Assembly (NCBI GenBank): GCA_029287305.1
Contig: JARFRJ010000230.1
Coordinates: 1 to 9,534, forward strand
Direction of reading: 5' to 3'
Length of the DNA: 9,534 nt
DNA from: Hyphomonas sp.
GTDB lineage: Bacteria > Pseudomonadota > Alphaproteobacteria > Caulobacterales > Hyphomonadaceae
Shown: positions 1 to 7,100 of the stretch, in pieces
Numbering within the stretch: the first letter of the stretch is position 1
How the letters are laid out: each line of letters begins with the position of its first letter
Program-made: the position numbers and the translations under genes
Notes under the pieces: model-generated
Databases searched by the model: none
Told to the model about the DNA's origin: nothing
Seen by the model: the letters and a program-made list of their open reading frames with translations, nothing else

Positions 1-897
1 GAGGAAGGCCGGGTGGATCTGGAGGCGTTGAAAGCGCGCTTGGGGCCAGACGTTGCCGCGGTGATGATCACCAATCCGAATACTTGCGGCTTGTTCGAAC
101 GCGACATGAAGAAGATTTCTGACGCAGTCCATGAAGCGGGCGGCTTCGTTTATTGCGACGGTGCAAACTTCAATGCGATCGTTGGGAAGGTGCGCCCGGG
201 CGATCTTGGCGTCGATGCGATGCACATCAATCTGCACAAGACGTTCTCGACCCCGCATGGCGGCGGCGGCCCCGGCTCCGGCCCAACTGTGCTGTCAGAC
301 GCGCTCGCGCCCTATGCGCCAACGCCATGGATTGTCCGCTCTGAGGACGGCTTCGCGCTGATCGAGGATGAGACGGGCGCTGCGGCGGAAAGCTTTGGCC
401 GCATGTGCGTGTTCCATGGCCAGATGGGCATGTTTGTGCGCGCGCTGACCTATATGCTGAGCCATGGCGCAGATGGCCTGCGCCAAGTTGCTGAAGATGC
501 TGTTTTGAATGCCAATTATATACAGGCACGTTTGAAAACCCGTCTTACCGCCGCTTTTGAGGGGTATTGCATGCATGAGGCGCTGTTCTCCGATGCGTCT
601 TTTGCGGACGGTATAGAAACGCTGGATTTGGCAAAGGCTCTGATTGATGAGGGCTATCACCCGATGACCATGTATTTCCCACTGGTTGTCCCGGGTGCAA
701 TGCTGATCGAGCCGACCGAGACAGAAAGCAAGGCCGAGCTGGATCGCTTTTGCGCGTCCCTTCTGGCCGTGGTCGAGCGCGCCAATCAGGGCGATTATAG
801 CCTGAAACAAGCTCCGCTTATGGCCCCTATCAAAAAGCTGGATGAGACCCTGGCCGCGCGTAAACCTGTTCTCAAATGGGTTTCACAGACAGCATAA
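1..897 (+). CDS. gcvPB: Glycine dehydrogenase (decarboxylating) subunit 2, C-terminal part
   Basis: This is the PLP-binding half of the glycine cleavage P-protein. With GcvPA it decarboxylates glycine and passes the aminomethyl group to the lipoyl H-protein. The reading frame is open from base 1 and begins upstream of the window. About 298 codons are present, against roughly 480-530 for whole GcvPB proteins, so the N-terminal third or more is missing. The PLP site is clear: HINLHKTFSTPHGGGGPG, with the Schiff-base lysine encoded at 238-240 followed by the glycine-rich loop. The upstream DGANFNAI and the C-terminal LDETLAARKPVLKW are also typical of the family. It ends in TAA at 895-897. Third-position GC falls from 56/80 in the first 80 codons to 28/60 from codon 161. 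The split gcvPA/gcvPB arrangement differs from the single-chain GcvP of enterics and rhizobia. gcvPA would be expected upstream, outside the window. Confidence 0.96.
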   Translation, partial: EEGRVDLEALKARLGPDVAAVMITNPNTCGLFERDMKKISDAVHEAGGFVYCDGANFNAIVGKVRPGDLGVDAMHINLHKTFSTPHGGGGPGSGPTVLSDALAPYAPTPWIVRSEDGFALIEDETGAAAESFGRMCVFHGQMGMFVRALTYMLSHGADGLRQVAEDAVLNANYIQARLKTRLTAAFEGYCMHEALFSDASFADGIETLDLAKALIDEGYHPMTMYFPLVVPGAMLIEPTETESKAELDRFCASLLAVVERANQGDYSLKQAPLMAPIKKLDETLAARKPVLKWVSQTA

Positions 898-919
898 AAG
901 CTTGGTCTGCTTATATGCA

Positions 920-982
920 AAACCATTTTGCTACAGTATAGACCGATACAGACATAGGTTTGTAGCGGATTGAAAATGGTTT
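920..982. repeat. Nested imperfect inverted repeat after gcvPB
   Basis: The outer arms AAACCATTTT (920-929) and AAAATGGTTT (973-982) are perfect inverted copies. Directly inside, GCTACA (930-935) pairs with TGTAGC (961-966), leaving GGATTG (967-972) as a bulge on one side. The remaining loop contains GTAT (936-939) facing ATAC (946-949). As RNA this would be a 10 bp plus 6 bp stem with a small inner hairpin. It begins 23 nt after the gcvPB stop. No T-tract follows on the + strand, so it is a poor intrinsic terminator. It could stabilise a 3' end, form part of a small RNA, or be a miniature repeat element. No target-site duplication is visible. Confidence 0.6.
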
Positions 983-1014
983 AGAGGGTTTGGGGGGTCA
1001 GACACCGCAGCTCG

Positions 1015-1059
1015 TCTTGCGCAAGCAAGAATTGATCCCATTTATACTCAAAGCGCTTT
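1015..1059 (+). promoter_or_regulatory. Possible promoter/operator region before the small membrane protein gene
   Basis: Three small signals cluster here. TCTTGC-GCAA-GCAAGA (1015-1030) forms a 6-bp stem closed by a GNRA-type tetraloop, and overlaps the palindrome CTTGCGCAAG (1016-1025). TATACT (1043-1048) matches the sigma-70 -10 box at five of six positions. The palindrome AAAGCGCTTT (1050-1059) lies immediately downstream, where a transcription start and operator could sit. TTGCGC (1017-1022) is a weak -35 candidate but is 20 nt from the -10, which is too far for a standard promoter. The site fits a need to transcribe the gene at 1093 independently, but it is only a candidate. Confidence 0.25.
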
Positions 1060-1092
1060 AGCCTTCTGCATATATAAGGTCTTTGAAGATAG

Positions 1093-1434
1093 ATGAGCTA
1101 TTTTGACAAAAAGCTAACCAAAACCGCTAAGGGTCGCAAACCTCCCTTGACTTGGTTACATATCCGTCAAGGCCTGCTATTTCTATATCGCCAATCTATG
1201 GCTCTGATCGGCCTGCTTTTGCTGATTATCTCTTTTCCAATAGGAATTTTAAGTCCCTTCATCCCGATTGGTCTCCCGATTGCGATTGTCGGGGCAAGCC
1301 TACTTGTCCGCTATTCGAAGTGGGGGGCGTATTTAGTAAAAACCATTCTGGAGCGAAACCCCAAATTGACCAAGCTTATGCCTGCCTGGCTTTTAAAGCT
1401 TATCGGAGGAGATCAGGTAAATATGAAGCCTTGA
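1093..1434 (+). CDS. Small two-helix membrane protein of unknown function
   Basis: I cannot assign a function. The 113-residue product has a strongly basic N-terminus (about residues 6-16 contain many Lys/Arg). A hydrophobic hairpin follows at about 36-57 and 59-73, with several prolines and glycines at the turn (FPIGILSPFIPIGLPIAIVG). Next come a basic RYSKW segment and an amphipathic, lysine-rich C-terminus. The Pro/Gly-rich turn, then a hydrophobic stretch and a basic/Trp patch, loosely recalls the PGPGW family of small bacterial membrane proteins, without the exact signature. Basic residues at both ends suggest both termini are cytoplasmic. The ATG at 1093 is chosen because it is the first in frame and gives an intact reading frame, but the Shine-Dalgarno is weak (GAAGA just upstream, or AAGG about 12 nt away). 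It stands alone between gcvPB and the convergent atp operon. Confidence 0.75.
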   Translation: MSYFDKKLTKTAKGRKPPLTWLHIRQGLLFLYRQSMALIGLLLLIISFPIGILSPFIPIGLPIAIVGASLLVRYSKWGAYLVKTILERNPKLTKLMPAWLLKLIGGDQVNMKP

Positions 1435-1452
1435 GCCGTGTATGGCGATGAA

Positions 1453-1486
1453 AAGACCTTTAGAGGCGTTCTACAAAGCGGTTCTT
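1453..1486 (-). terminator. Weak candidate terminator of the atp operon
   Basis: On the - strand, AAGAACCGCTTT (1486-1475) can pair imperfectly, with several bulges, with AAAGGTCTT (1461-1453), followed by a short T-rich run. A shorter alternative is a 4-bp stem GCCT/AGGT directly before CTTTT. Either lies just downstream of the atpF stop, between convergent genes, where a terminator is expected. The stem is poor, so this rests mostly on position. Confidence 0.2.
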
Positions 1487-1501
1487 GGCAATGGAATGGG
1501 T

Positions 1502-2089
1502 CTAATTGAGTATTTTCTCAACATCCTCAAACGCGGTTTCAAAATAGGCTTTATCCGCTTTATTGACCAGGATTGCTTTAGAGGCCTTTAGAGCCATTTC
1601 AGCCGCCGCGCGGCGAACGTCTTGCGCCGCATCCAATTCAGCCTGTCGGATACGGGCTTCGGCCAAAGCTTCACGCCGATCCATACGGTTCTGTAAATTA
1701 ATGCGTGCCTCTTTGATCATAGCTTCGGAATCCTGCTTGGCCTTGCTGAGGATGGCATCAATCTCTTTTTGGGCCTGTCTTTGCTCTCTTTCCGTTTCAG
1801 CGAGCAATTTGGCCGCCGCCTCGCGCAAGTCCCGGGCCTCGTTCAATTGTGTTTCAATGGTTTTGGCCCGATTGTCGAGGGCTGAGGTAATGGCTTTAAA
1901 TCCCCCTAATCGCCAGACAATAAAGAGGAAGACCAGAAGCGCTGCAAAGGCGACATTTGTTGAGGCGTGACTTAAAAACTCCGGCAACCAGGCCGGGCGA
2001 TCCCCGCCAGATGCAGCCCAAGCCGGCAGGCTAAAGCTGACCGGAATAGACATTGCTAGAAAGAGTTTCTGCGACATGCGCTTAATCAT
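1502..2089 (-). CDS. atpF: ATP synthase Fo subunit b
   Basis: Subunit b forms the peripheral stalk together with b', holding F1 still against the a subunit. The 195-residue product has a membrane helix at about 44-60 (NVAFAALLVFLFIVWRL). A long charged Ala/Glu/Lys/Arg-rich coiled coil follows (about 68-175, including AETEREQRQAQKEI and EARINLQNRMDRREAL), then a short C-terminal F1-contact region. The start is the ATG at 2087-2089, six nt after a strong AAGGAG. The frame stays open upstream to 2266, but that part is the overlapping atpF' gene read in another frame and encodes an implausible basic sequence. The gene overlaps the atpF' stop by 8 nt (ATGATTAA), suggesting translational coupling. 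Before the membrane helix is a signal-peptide-like segment ending in PAWAASG (about residues 5-27), a feature I recall from b-type subunits of some other alphaproteobacteria. A second start is possible at 2077. Confidence 0.95.
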   Translation of the reverse strand: MIKRMSQKLFLAMSIPVSFSLPAWAASGGDRPAWLPEFLSHASTNVAFAALLVFLFIVWRLGGFKAITSALDNRAKTIETQLNEARDLREAAAKLLAETEREQRQAQKEIDAILSKAKQDSEAMIKEARINLQNRMDRREALAEARIRQAELDAAQDVRRAAAEMALKASKAILVNKADKAYFETAFEDVEKILN

Positions 2090-2630
2090 CCATGGCTCCT
2101 TCAACCGCTTTGACAGCTTCTTTTTCCGAAACTTCAAAGCCAAGCTTTGCGATAATATTCTTCGTCGTGTCTGTCGCAATAGACTGAACGTGATCCATGG
2201 CCTCTGAGCGAACCACTGTGATACGTGTCTCAGCCGTCTTGAGCTTTTCGTCAATCTGACGGTCAACCTTTTGCGTTTCTATGGCGATCTCTTCAGAAAC
2301 CGTCTGCTCTGCCAAAAGGGATTTTGCCCGAGCCGCTGCACGCGCTTCAGCAAGATTTTTTTCAAGCGTCTTTTGCGCGTCTTCGGCTTGCTCATTAAGG
2401 CGCGCCGCTTCATCCAGATCATCGGCAACCGCATCACTTCGCCGTTCAAGATTGGCCCCAAGTTTTGGCAAAATCATTCTCGAAAGGATGAAATAAAGGG
2501 CACCAAAAGTGATCGCTAACCAGAACAGTTGCGAGGGATAATAGGTCGGGTCAAAAGGCGGAAAAACATCAGATTTTACCGCCTCGCCATAATCAGCAGA
2601 GACGTCAGCCATAAGCATAAGAAGTGGCAT
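2082..2630 (-). CDS. atpF': ATP synthase Fo subunit b'
   Basis: This is the second stalk subunit, found in alphaproteobacteria, cyanobacteria and chloroplasts, which pairs with b as a heterodimer. The 182-residue product has the hallmark b' N-terminus FPPFDPTYYPSQLFWLAITF (about residues 23-42) leading into the single membrane helix (about 33-52). A long hydrophilic coiled coil follows (about 55-165, with AARLNEQAEDAQKTLEKNL and LLAEQTVSEEIAIETQKVD). Its start sits between atpE and atpF, as in other alphaproteobacterial Fo operons. The ATG at 2630 follows AGGGG with a 6-nt spacer. The ATG at 2612 (MADVSADYG) is an alternative that would drop six hydrophobic residues. The gene is sometimes also called atpG or atpX. 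Confidence 0.95.
   Translation of the reverse strand: MPLLMLMADVSADYGEAVKSDVFPPFDPTYYPSQLFWLAITFGALYFILSRMILPKLGANLERRSDAVADDLDEAARLNEQAEDAQKTLEKNLAEARAAARAKSLLAEQTVSEEIAIETQKVDRQIDEKLKTAETRITVVRSEAMDHVQSIATDTTKNIIAKLGFEVSEKEAVKAVEGAMDD
2096..2101 (-). promoter_or_regulatory. Shine-Dalgarno site that fixes the atpF start
   Basis: On the - strand AAGGAG lies six nt before the ATG at 2087-2089, inside the last codons of atpF'. It supports that ATG over the far-upstream frame start at 2266. It also implies that ribosomes finishing atpF' can start atpF directly. Confidence 0.8.
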
Positions 2631-2697
2631 TATAAACCCCTAGATTAATCCTGCTCCTAAGCTGAAACAGGCGTTCTTTGATGTTTTGCCTAAGCCC

Positions 2698-2934
2698 CTA
2701 AACCACGAAGAGGATCAAAATGGAGACCAAGAAGGCCAGAACACCAAGCGCCTCTGACAGCGCCATGCCGATAAATAAATTGCCTGTCTGCTGAGGGGCG
2801 GCGGATGGATTGCGCATCGCGGCATCCAGAAAGCTGCCAAAAATATTGCCCACGCCGATGGCCGCGCCAATCATACCAAGTGTAGCCAGACCTGCGCCAA
2901 CATATTTGAGACCAAGAGTAATATCACCTTCCAT
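2698..2934 (-). CDS. atpE: ATP synthase Fo subunit c
   Basis: Subunit c forms the rotating membrane ring that carries protons. At 78 residues it has the usual length. Helix 1 (about 8-36) contains the glycine-rich packing motif GAAIGVGNIFGS. The polar loop is RNPSA (41-45), and helix 2 (about 51-78) carries the ion-binding carboxylate Glu61 in GMALSEALG. The residues around Glu61, and the lack of a Gln in the helix-1 position used by sodium-binding rings, argue for a proton rather than a sodium ring. The ATG at 2934 follows AGGAG (2941-2945) with a 6-nt spacer, the best ribosome-binding site among the Fo genes apart from atpF. It is separated from atpB by 97 nt and from atpF' by 67 nt, in contrast to the tight packing elsewhere in the operon. 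That fits a need for more c subunits than other parts. Confidence 0.97.
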   Translation of the reverse strand: MEGDITLGLKYVGAGLATLGMIGAAIGVGNIFGSFLDAAMRNPSAAPQQTGNLFIGMALSEALGVLAFLVSILILFVV

Positions 2935-2992
2935 AAGAAGCTCCTAAAGTTTGATAATTGTTAAAGATTTTTTCTCGTTTAATGATTTTTGA
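2935..2992 (-). promoter_or_regulatory. AT-rich leader and Shine-Dalgarno of atpE
   Basis: The stretch 2946-2992 is 38 of 47 A/T, far above the surrounding genes, and lies directly before the AGGAG at 2941-2945. On the - strand it reads TCTTTAACAATTATCAAAC before TTTAGGAG. In E. coli an unstructured U/A-rich segment in the same atpB-atpE gap enhances atpE translation, and the layout here resembles it. The comparison is from memory and the function is inferred. The rest of the gap (2993-3029) is GC-richer, with a GGCGCC palindrome at 3008-3013. Confidence 0.4.
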
Positions 2993-3029
2993 TACTGATG
3001 CCAAGAGGGCGCCGTCGGGAATTAAAGGG

Positions 3030-3800
3030 TTAGTGTGCCGGATGCAAGGCATCATTTAAGTATACGCATGTTAATATCGCAAATACATAGGCTTGCAAAA
3101 AGGCGACCAGAAACTCAAGGGCATTAAGCGCTATGCCCATTATAAATGAGACGAGCGCAAAGGGTATCCAGACGATACCTGCACTGGCCAAGGCGACGGC
3201 AAATCCAGCAAAAAGCTTGATCATGATATGCCCGGCAAGCATGTTGGCAAATAAGCGCAAGGACAAGGTCAAGGGACGCGCGAGGAAAGAAATCACTTCG
3301 ATGGGAATCAGAATGAAATAGATCGGCCAAGGCGCACCGGACGGCGCAAAGAGTTTGAAAAACTTCAGGCCGTTTTTATAAAATCCATACAAAATAACAA
3401 GGCCAATGACGAATAAGGCCATGGCTGCGGTGACAATAATATGGCTGGTTGTTGTGAAGGCATAGGGCACCATGCCCACCATATTCGCCGCGAGAATAAA
3501 GAAGAAGAGCGTAAAAACAAAAGGAAAAAATCTTAATCCATCTTCGCCCGCAACGCTGCGTATCATGTTCGCGACGAATTCATAGCCAAGCTCACCAATG
3601 GATTGCAGGCGTGTTGGCACCAGGGAAGGCCGGGAAGCTGCATAGCCGAACAGAGCAATAACGAGTATAATACCAAGCACCATATAGGCACTGGCATTTG
3701 TGAAAGACAAATCATATCCAAAGACGTTCTTAATCGGATATAGGGATTTGACTTCAAATTGCTTGATAGGGTCTTCTATCGCGGCAAATGCAATCCTCAT
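3030..3800 (-). CDS. atpB: ATP synthase Fo subunit a
   Basis: Subunit a is the stator channel that passes protons to and from the c ring. The 256-residue product has about five to six hydrophobic helices. Hallmarks of the family are present: DPIKQFEV near the N-terminus (10-17), then LSLRLFANMLAGHI with the essential Arg182 and Asn186, and ALEFLVAFLQAYVF with Glu229 and Gln236. His191 and Glu229 occupy the places of E. coli Glu219 and His245, the swapped pair known from many a subunits. The ATG at 3800 is preferred over the frame start at 3845. It comes 4 nt after the atpI stop, follows AGAGGA (3809-3814) with an 8-nt spacer, and begins with MRIAFAAIEDPIKQF, the usual N-terminal form. The longer version would add 15 residues encoded by the end of atpI. 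Confidence 0.96.
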   Translation of the reverse strand: MRIAFAAIEDPIKQFEVKSLYPIKNVFGYDLSFTNASAYMVLGIILVIALFGYAASRPSLVPTRLQSIGELGYEFVANMIRSVAGEDGLRFFPFVFTLFFFILAANMVGMVPYAFTTTSHIIVTAAMALFVIGLVILYGFYKNGLKFFKLFAPSGAPWPIYFILIPIEVISFLARPLTLSLRLFANMLAGHIMIKLFAGFAVALASAGIVWIPFALVSFIMGIALNALEFLVAFLQAYVFAILTCVYLNDALHPAH

Positions 3801-3804
3801 TGCA

Positions 3805-4140
3805 TCAATCCTCTTCCACATCTTGTTGATATGCTTTGTTAGCATATATCGCGTTTATATTGTTGTAGGCGCGTATAACACCTAATACACCGGCGGCAAG
3901 ACCAAAGCTGAGCATAATTAGAACTCCCCAAGGCTCGGTTTTGAAAAACCGGTCGATCAGAAGCCCCAGCATAATCCCTACAAAAACGCAGGTCCCGAAT
4001 TCAGCCCCATAGCGCAAGGCCAAACCGCCTGCATTCATGGTGCTTTTCGGCACATCTTCGGCGGCCCCCTTAGGCGGTTGCAGTGTGGCGCGTGCCTTGG
4101 CTATACGCTCTGCTAAATCTTTATGCTTATCCTGTGACAT
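3805..4140 (-). CDS. atpI: AtpI, assembly factor of the ATP synthase Fo sector
   Basis: This gene heads the Fo operon. AtpI is a small inner-membrane protein thought to help assemble the c ring; a role in Mg2+ supply has also been proposed. The 111-residue product has a hydrophilic, charged N-terminus (1-38) and two membrane helices (about 45-66 and 71-92). It carries the pattern of the alphaproteobacterial ATPase gene 1 family: GAEFGTCVFVGIMLGLLIDRFF, then PWGVLIMLSFGLAAGVLGVIRAY. A short acidic tail follows. The ATG at 4140 follows AGGGG (4145-4149) with a 4-nt spacer. Only 12 nt separate it from the smc stop, so no promoter fits between them, and transcription must come from within or before smc. 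The atpB start follows 4 nt after its stop. Confidence 0.92.
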   Translation of the reverse strand: MSQDKHKDLAERIAKARATLQPPKGAAEDVPKSTMNAGGLALRYGAEFGTCVFVGIMLGLLIDRFFKTEPWGVLIMLSFGLAAGVLGVIRAYNNINAIYANKAYQQDVEED

Positions 4141-4152
4141 GCCGCCCCTGCA

Positions 4153-7100
4153 TCATTCTGCCGCAATCAGCGCTTCAGCGTCTCGCAAGTCTACAGAAAC
4201 GAGTTTTGAGACCCCTTGTTCCTGCATAGTGATTCCATAGAGCCGATCCATTCGGCTCATCGTAACAGCATTATGGGTTATAACCAAAAACCGGGTCTCT
4301 GTCAGGCGTCGCATTTCGCTCAGCATACGGCAAAAACGGTCGACATTGGCATCATCCAGCGGCGCGTCTACCTCATCCAGAACACATATAGGGGCAGGAT
4401 TAGACAGAAAGACGGCAAATATAAGCGCTGTTGCTGTCAAAGCCTGCTCGCCGCCAGACAAAAGCCGCAGCGTGCTCAACCTTTTGCCGGGGGGCTGGGC
4501 ATATATTTCCAGCCCACAAGAGAGAGGATCATTATCATCAATCAGACGCAGCTCGGCCTGCCCGCCCTGAAACAGGGTCGTAAATAGGGTTTTGAAATGA
4601 TCATTGACGATATTGAAGGCCTTTAGAAGACGCTGTCGCCCTTCTGCATTCAGCGCATCGACCCCGCCACGCAGCTTTGCGATGGCGGCGGTTAAATCCT
4701 GCTTTTCCCGGTCCTGCGCCTCAAGACGCTCGCCAATGTCTTCTGCTTCAGACGCGGCTTCCATATTCAGCCCGCCGAGCTGCTCTCTTTGGCGCGTTAG
4801 ATCAAGCGCGTTTTGCGTCGCTGAACGCATATCGCAGGCTTGGCATGGCTCTTGCCCAATATGCTCAGCGGCACGCGTATAAAGAGCGTTTGGAGCTGAC
4901 TGAAACTGATCCTCGCTCATCTCAATGAGATCCGCGAGCTTTTCCTCACAGGCAAGCAGGGCCAGTTTTGTGGCGTGCAGGCTTTCGCGGGCCTGACTGG
5001 CGTTTTGTGTCGCTGTGCGGGCTTGATTTTCCGCTTCTCTCAAATGTGCTTCAGCTTTCGCCAATCTATCCGCGGCTTGTCTTTGCGCCTGCTCAGCCTG
5101 CTGAATGTCTGTCATAAGACGCGTGCGCTGTGCCTCTTCTTGTGTCCGCTCAGAGCTAAATTTTTCCAGCCGGGATGAAATATCACTTTGGCGCGCTTCT
5201 AGCTTTATCTTGCGTTCCTGCGCGGCGGCGAGACGAGCCGTCCAGGCTTTCAGGGAATTTGTCACGCGGGTACGTCGCTCTGCCAGGGCTTTGTGCGCCT
5301 GAAGGATTTCAGTAAGCGCGGCGCGAGCCTGCATTTCCTGTTCGCGCGCGGTTGTGAGAGCTTGACGCGCCTCGGCTAGCTCTGCTTCCATTTGCGGCGC
5401 AAGCCTCTCTTCGCCTTGCTGGTCAGAGAGGGCGTCTATTTGCGCCATTGTTTCTTTCAACTCGCGTGAGACACGTTCAAAAGTCTGGTATTTGGCGTCT
5501 CTTTGCAGAAGCCTCTGATCATGGCTTTGCTGGATTCCAGCCGTTTTAAGGCGCGCTGTATTTAGACTTTGCAGGCAGGCTTCACTGGTGCTTTGAGACT
5601 GTGAGAGAGACATTTCCCCGCTTTGCCGATCAGAGCGGGCCGTTTCCAGTTCGGCCTCGGCGCTGTGTAAGGCCTCAAGCCGGGCGGGTAATTTTTCCTC
5701 TGCACTTTCAAGTCGGTTTTTCTGCTCAAGCCGTTCTGCTGCTGGCAAGGGGGCATCAGGCGTGCGAATAAATCCATCCCAGCGCCATAATTTTCCCTTT
5801 TTACTGACGAGGCGTTGACCGGGTCTTAGCTGTGATTGAATAGCATCACCTTGACCCTCATCGACAAGACCACATTGAGACAGACGCGCGGCCAAGGCAT
5901 CTGGTGCCTGTAGCCAGTTGCCAAGGGAGGTAATGCCTTGCGGAAGTGAGACATCCGGCCTATCCGCCCCGGCCCAATACAGATCATTGTCCGCTTCTAG
6001 CGGGGCTTGCAAATCATCCCCAAGGGCTGCGGCTAGGGCGCGCTCATAGCCAGCCTTGACTTTAATCTGCTCCAAAACGGGGGCGGCTCTAGAGGTTTTA
6101 TAGTTTTGGGACAGGCGTTTCAGGCCAGAGATTTCCACCTCAAGCGCGCGCACGGCTTTGCGGGCCTCTTCAACACGCGGACGGATTGCCGCTTCACTAG
6201 ATTTCAAGCCGAGGAGAGCCTGTTTATGGCGCTCAACGTCATGGCGGGCCTGTTCAAGCGCCTGATCTGCCTCCGCCTCATCTGATTTGGCAAGATTAAG
6301 ATCGTCCGCCAGTTTGGCGATATTGCTAAATGTCGCAAGGGCGGCGTTTAGCTGGTCTGCTTCTTTGCGCAAGGTAGATGCACGCTCTTTTTGTGCCGCG
6401 ATGGCTTTTTGCGCGGCCAAGGCATCCGCGCGCCAATGTGCGAGTTTTTGGGCGATATCATCGACTTGATGCTGGGCCGTATTCAGGGCGCGCTCAGCCT
6501 CCCCCAGAGCAGAGCGTGCGCCGCTCTCTTCAGCCGATTGGACGGCTATATCTGCATCTGGAAAAGTGTTAAGCTCTATAGAGGACAGATCACAGGCTTC
6601 TTGTGCTTCTGCGATAAAGCTCGCCTCTCTTTCCATATCCGCATCGAGACGTTTCAGCTCCTCGCTAATATTTTGCTGGTTTTGCTGGCTGGCATTGCTT
6701 TGCGCGTCCAGTTTGGCCAAAGCAATGCGCGCTTGACCGAACCTCGCCCCGACCTCTGACTCCCTTTTGCGTAAATCCGGTAAAAGGGTAAACGCATTCA
6801 GCCTCAGCGTTTCTGAGTGCGCGGCCTCACGTGCGGTCAAATCGACCGCTGCAATCGCGGATTTATACGCGGCCTCGGCCTGCATGTGGGTCTCTTCAGC
6901 CTCTGTCCAGCGCAGATATAGGGCCAGCTGTGTATAGGCGTCTATTTTCAGACTAAGGGCTTTGTATTTGCTGACTTTACGGGCTTGGCGCTCCAGACTT
7001 TGCTTTTGCCGGGCCAATTCTTCTGAGATCAGAACCAATTGATCTAGGTTTATTTCCGCCGCGCGCAGTTTTAGTTCTGCTTCATGACGGCGCGTATTGA

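Noticed and set aside
295..810. 171-codon open frame on the - strand inside gcvPB
   Set aside because: It lies fully antisense to a conserved enzyme, has unremarkable composition and no recognisable domain; it is a shadow of GC-rich coding sequence.
920..982. Miniature transposable element (MITE)
   Set aside because: Terminal inverted repeats are present, but no flanking duplication can be seen and no second copy lies in the window, so I list it only as an inverted repeat.
2090..2266. N-terminal extension of subunit b by 59 residues
   Set aside because: The added part is b' coding sequence in another frame, highly basic and unlike any b subunit; a strong AAGGAG supports the start at 2089.
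2668..2691. AGGC/GCCT hairpin after atpE as an attenuator
   Set aside because: The stem is only four pairs with a long loop and no T-run, too weak to support.
2656..2695. Direct repeat CCTAAGC (2656-2662 and 2689-2695) between atpE and atpF'
   Set aside because: Seven bases repeated once in a short gap is expected by chance and matches no known site.
3801..3845. Longer start for subunit a
   Set aside because: It would overlap atpI by 41 nt and add residues not seen in the family, while the ATG at 3800 has a good ribosome-binding site and the usual N-terminus.
6391..6759. 122-codon + strand frame opposite smc
   Set aside because: It is antisense to the SMC coiled coil and shows no signal or domain; long shadow frames are common opposite such regions.
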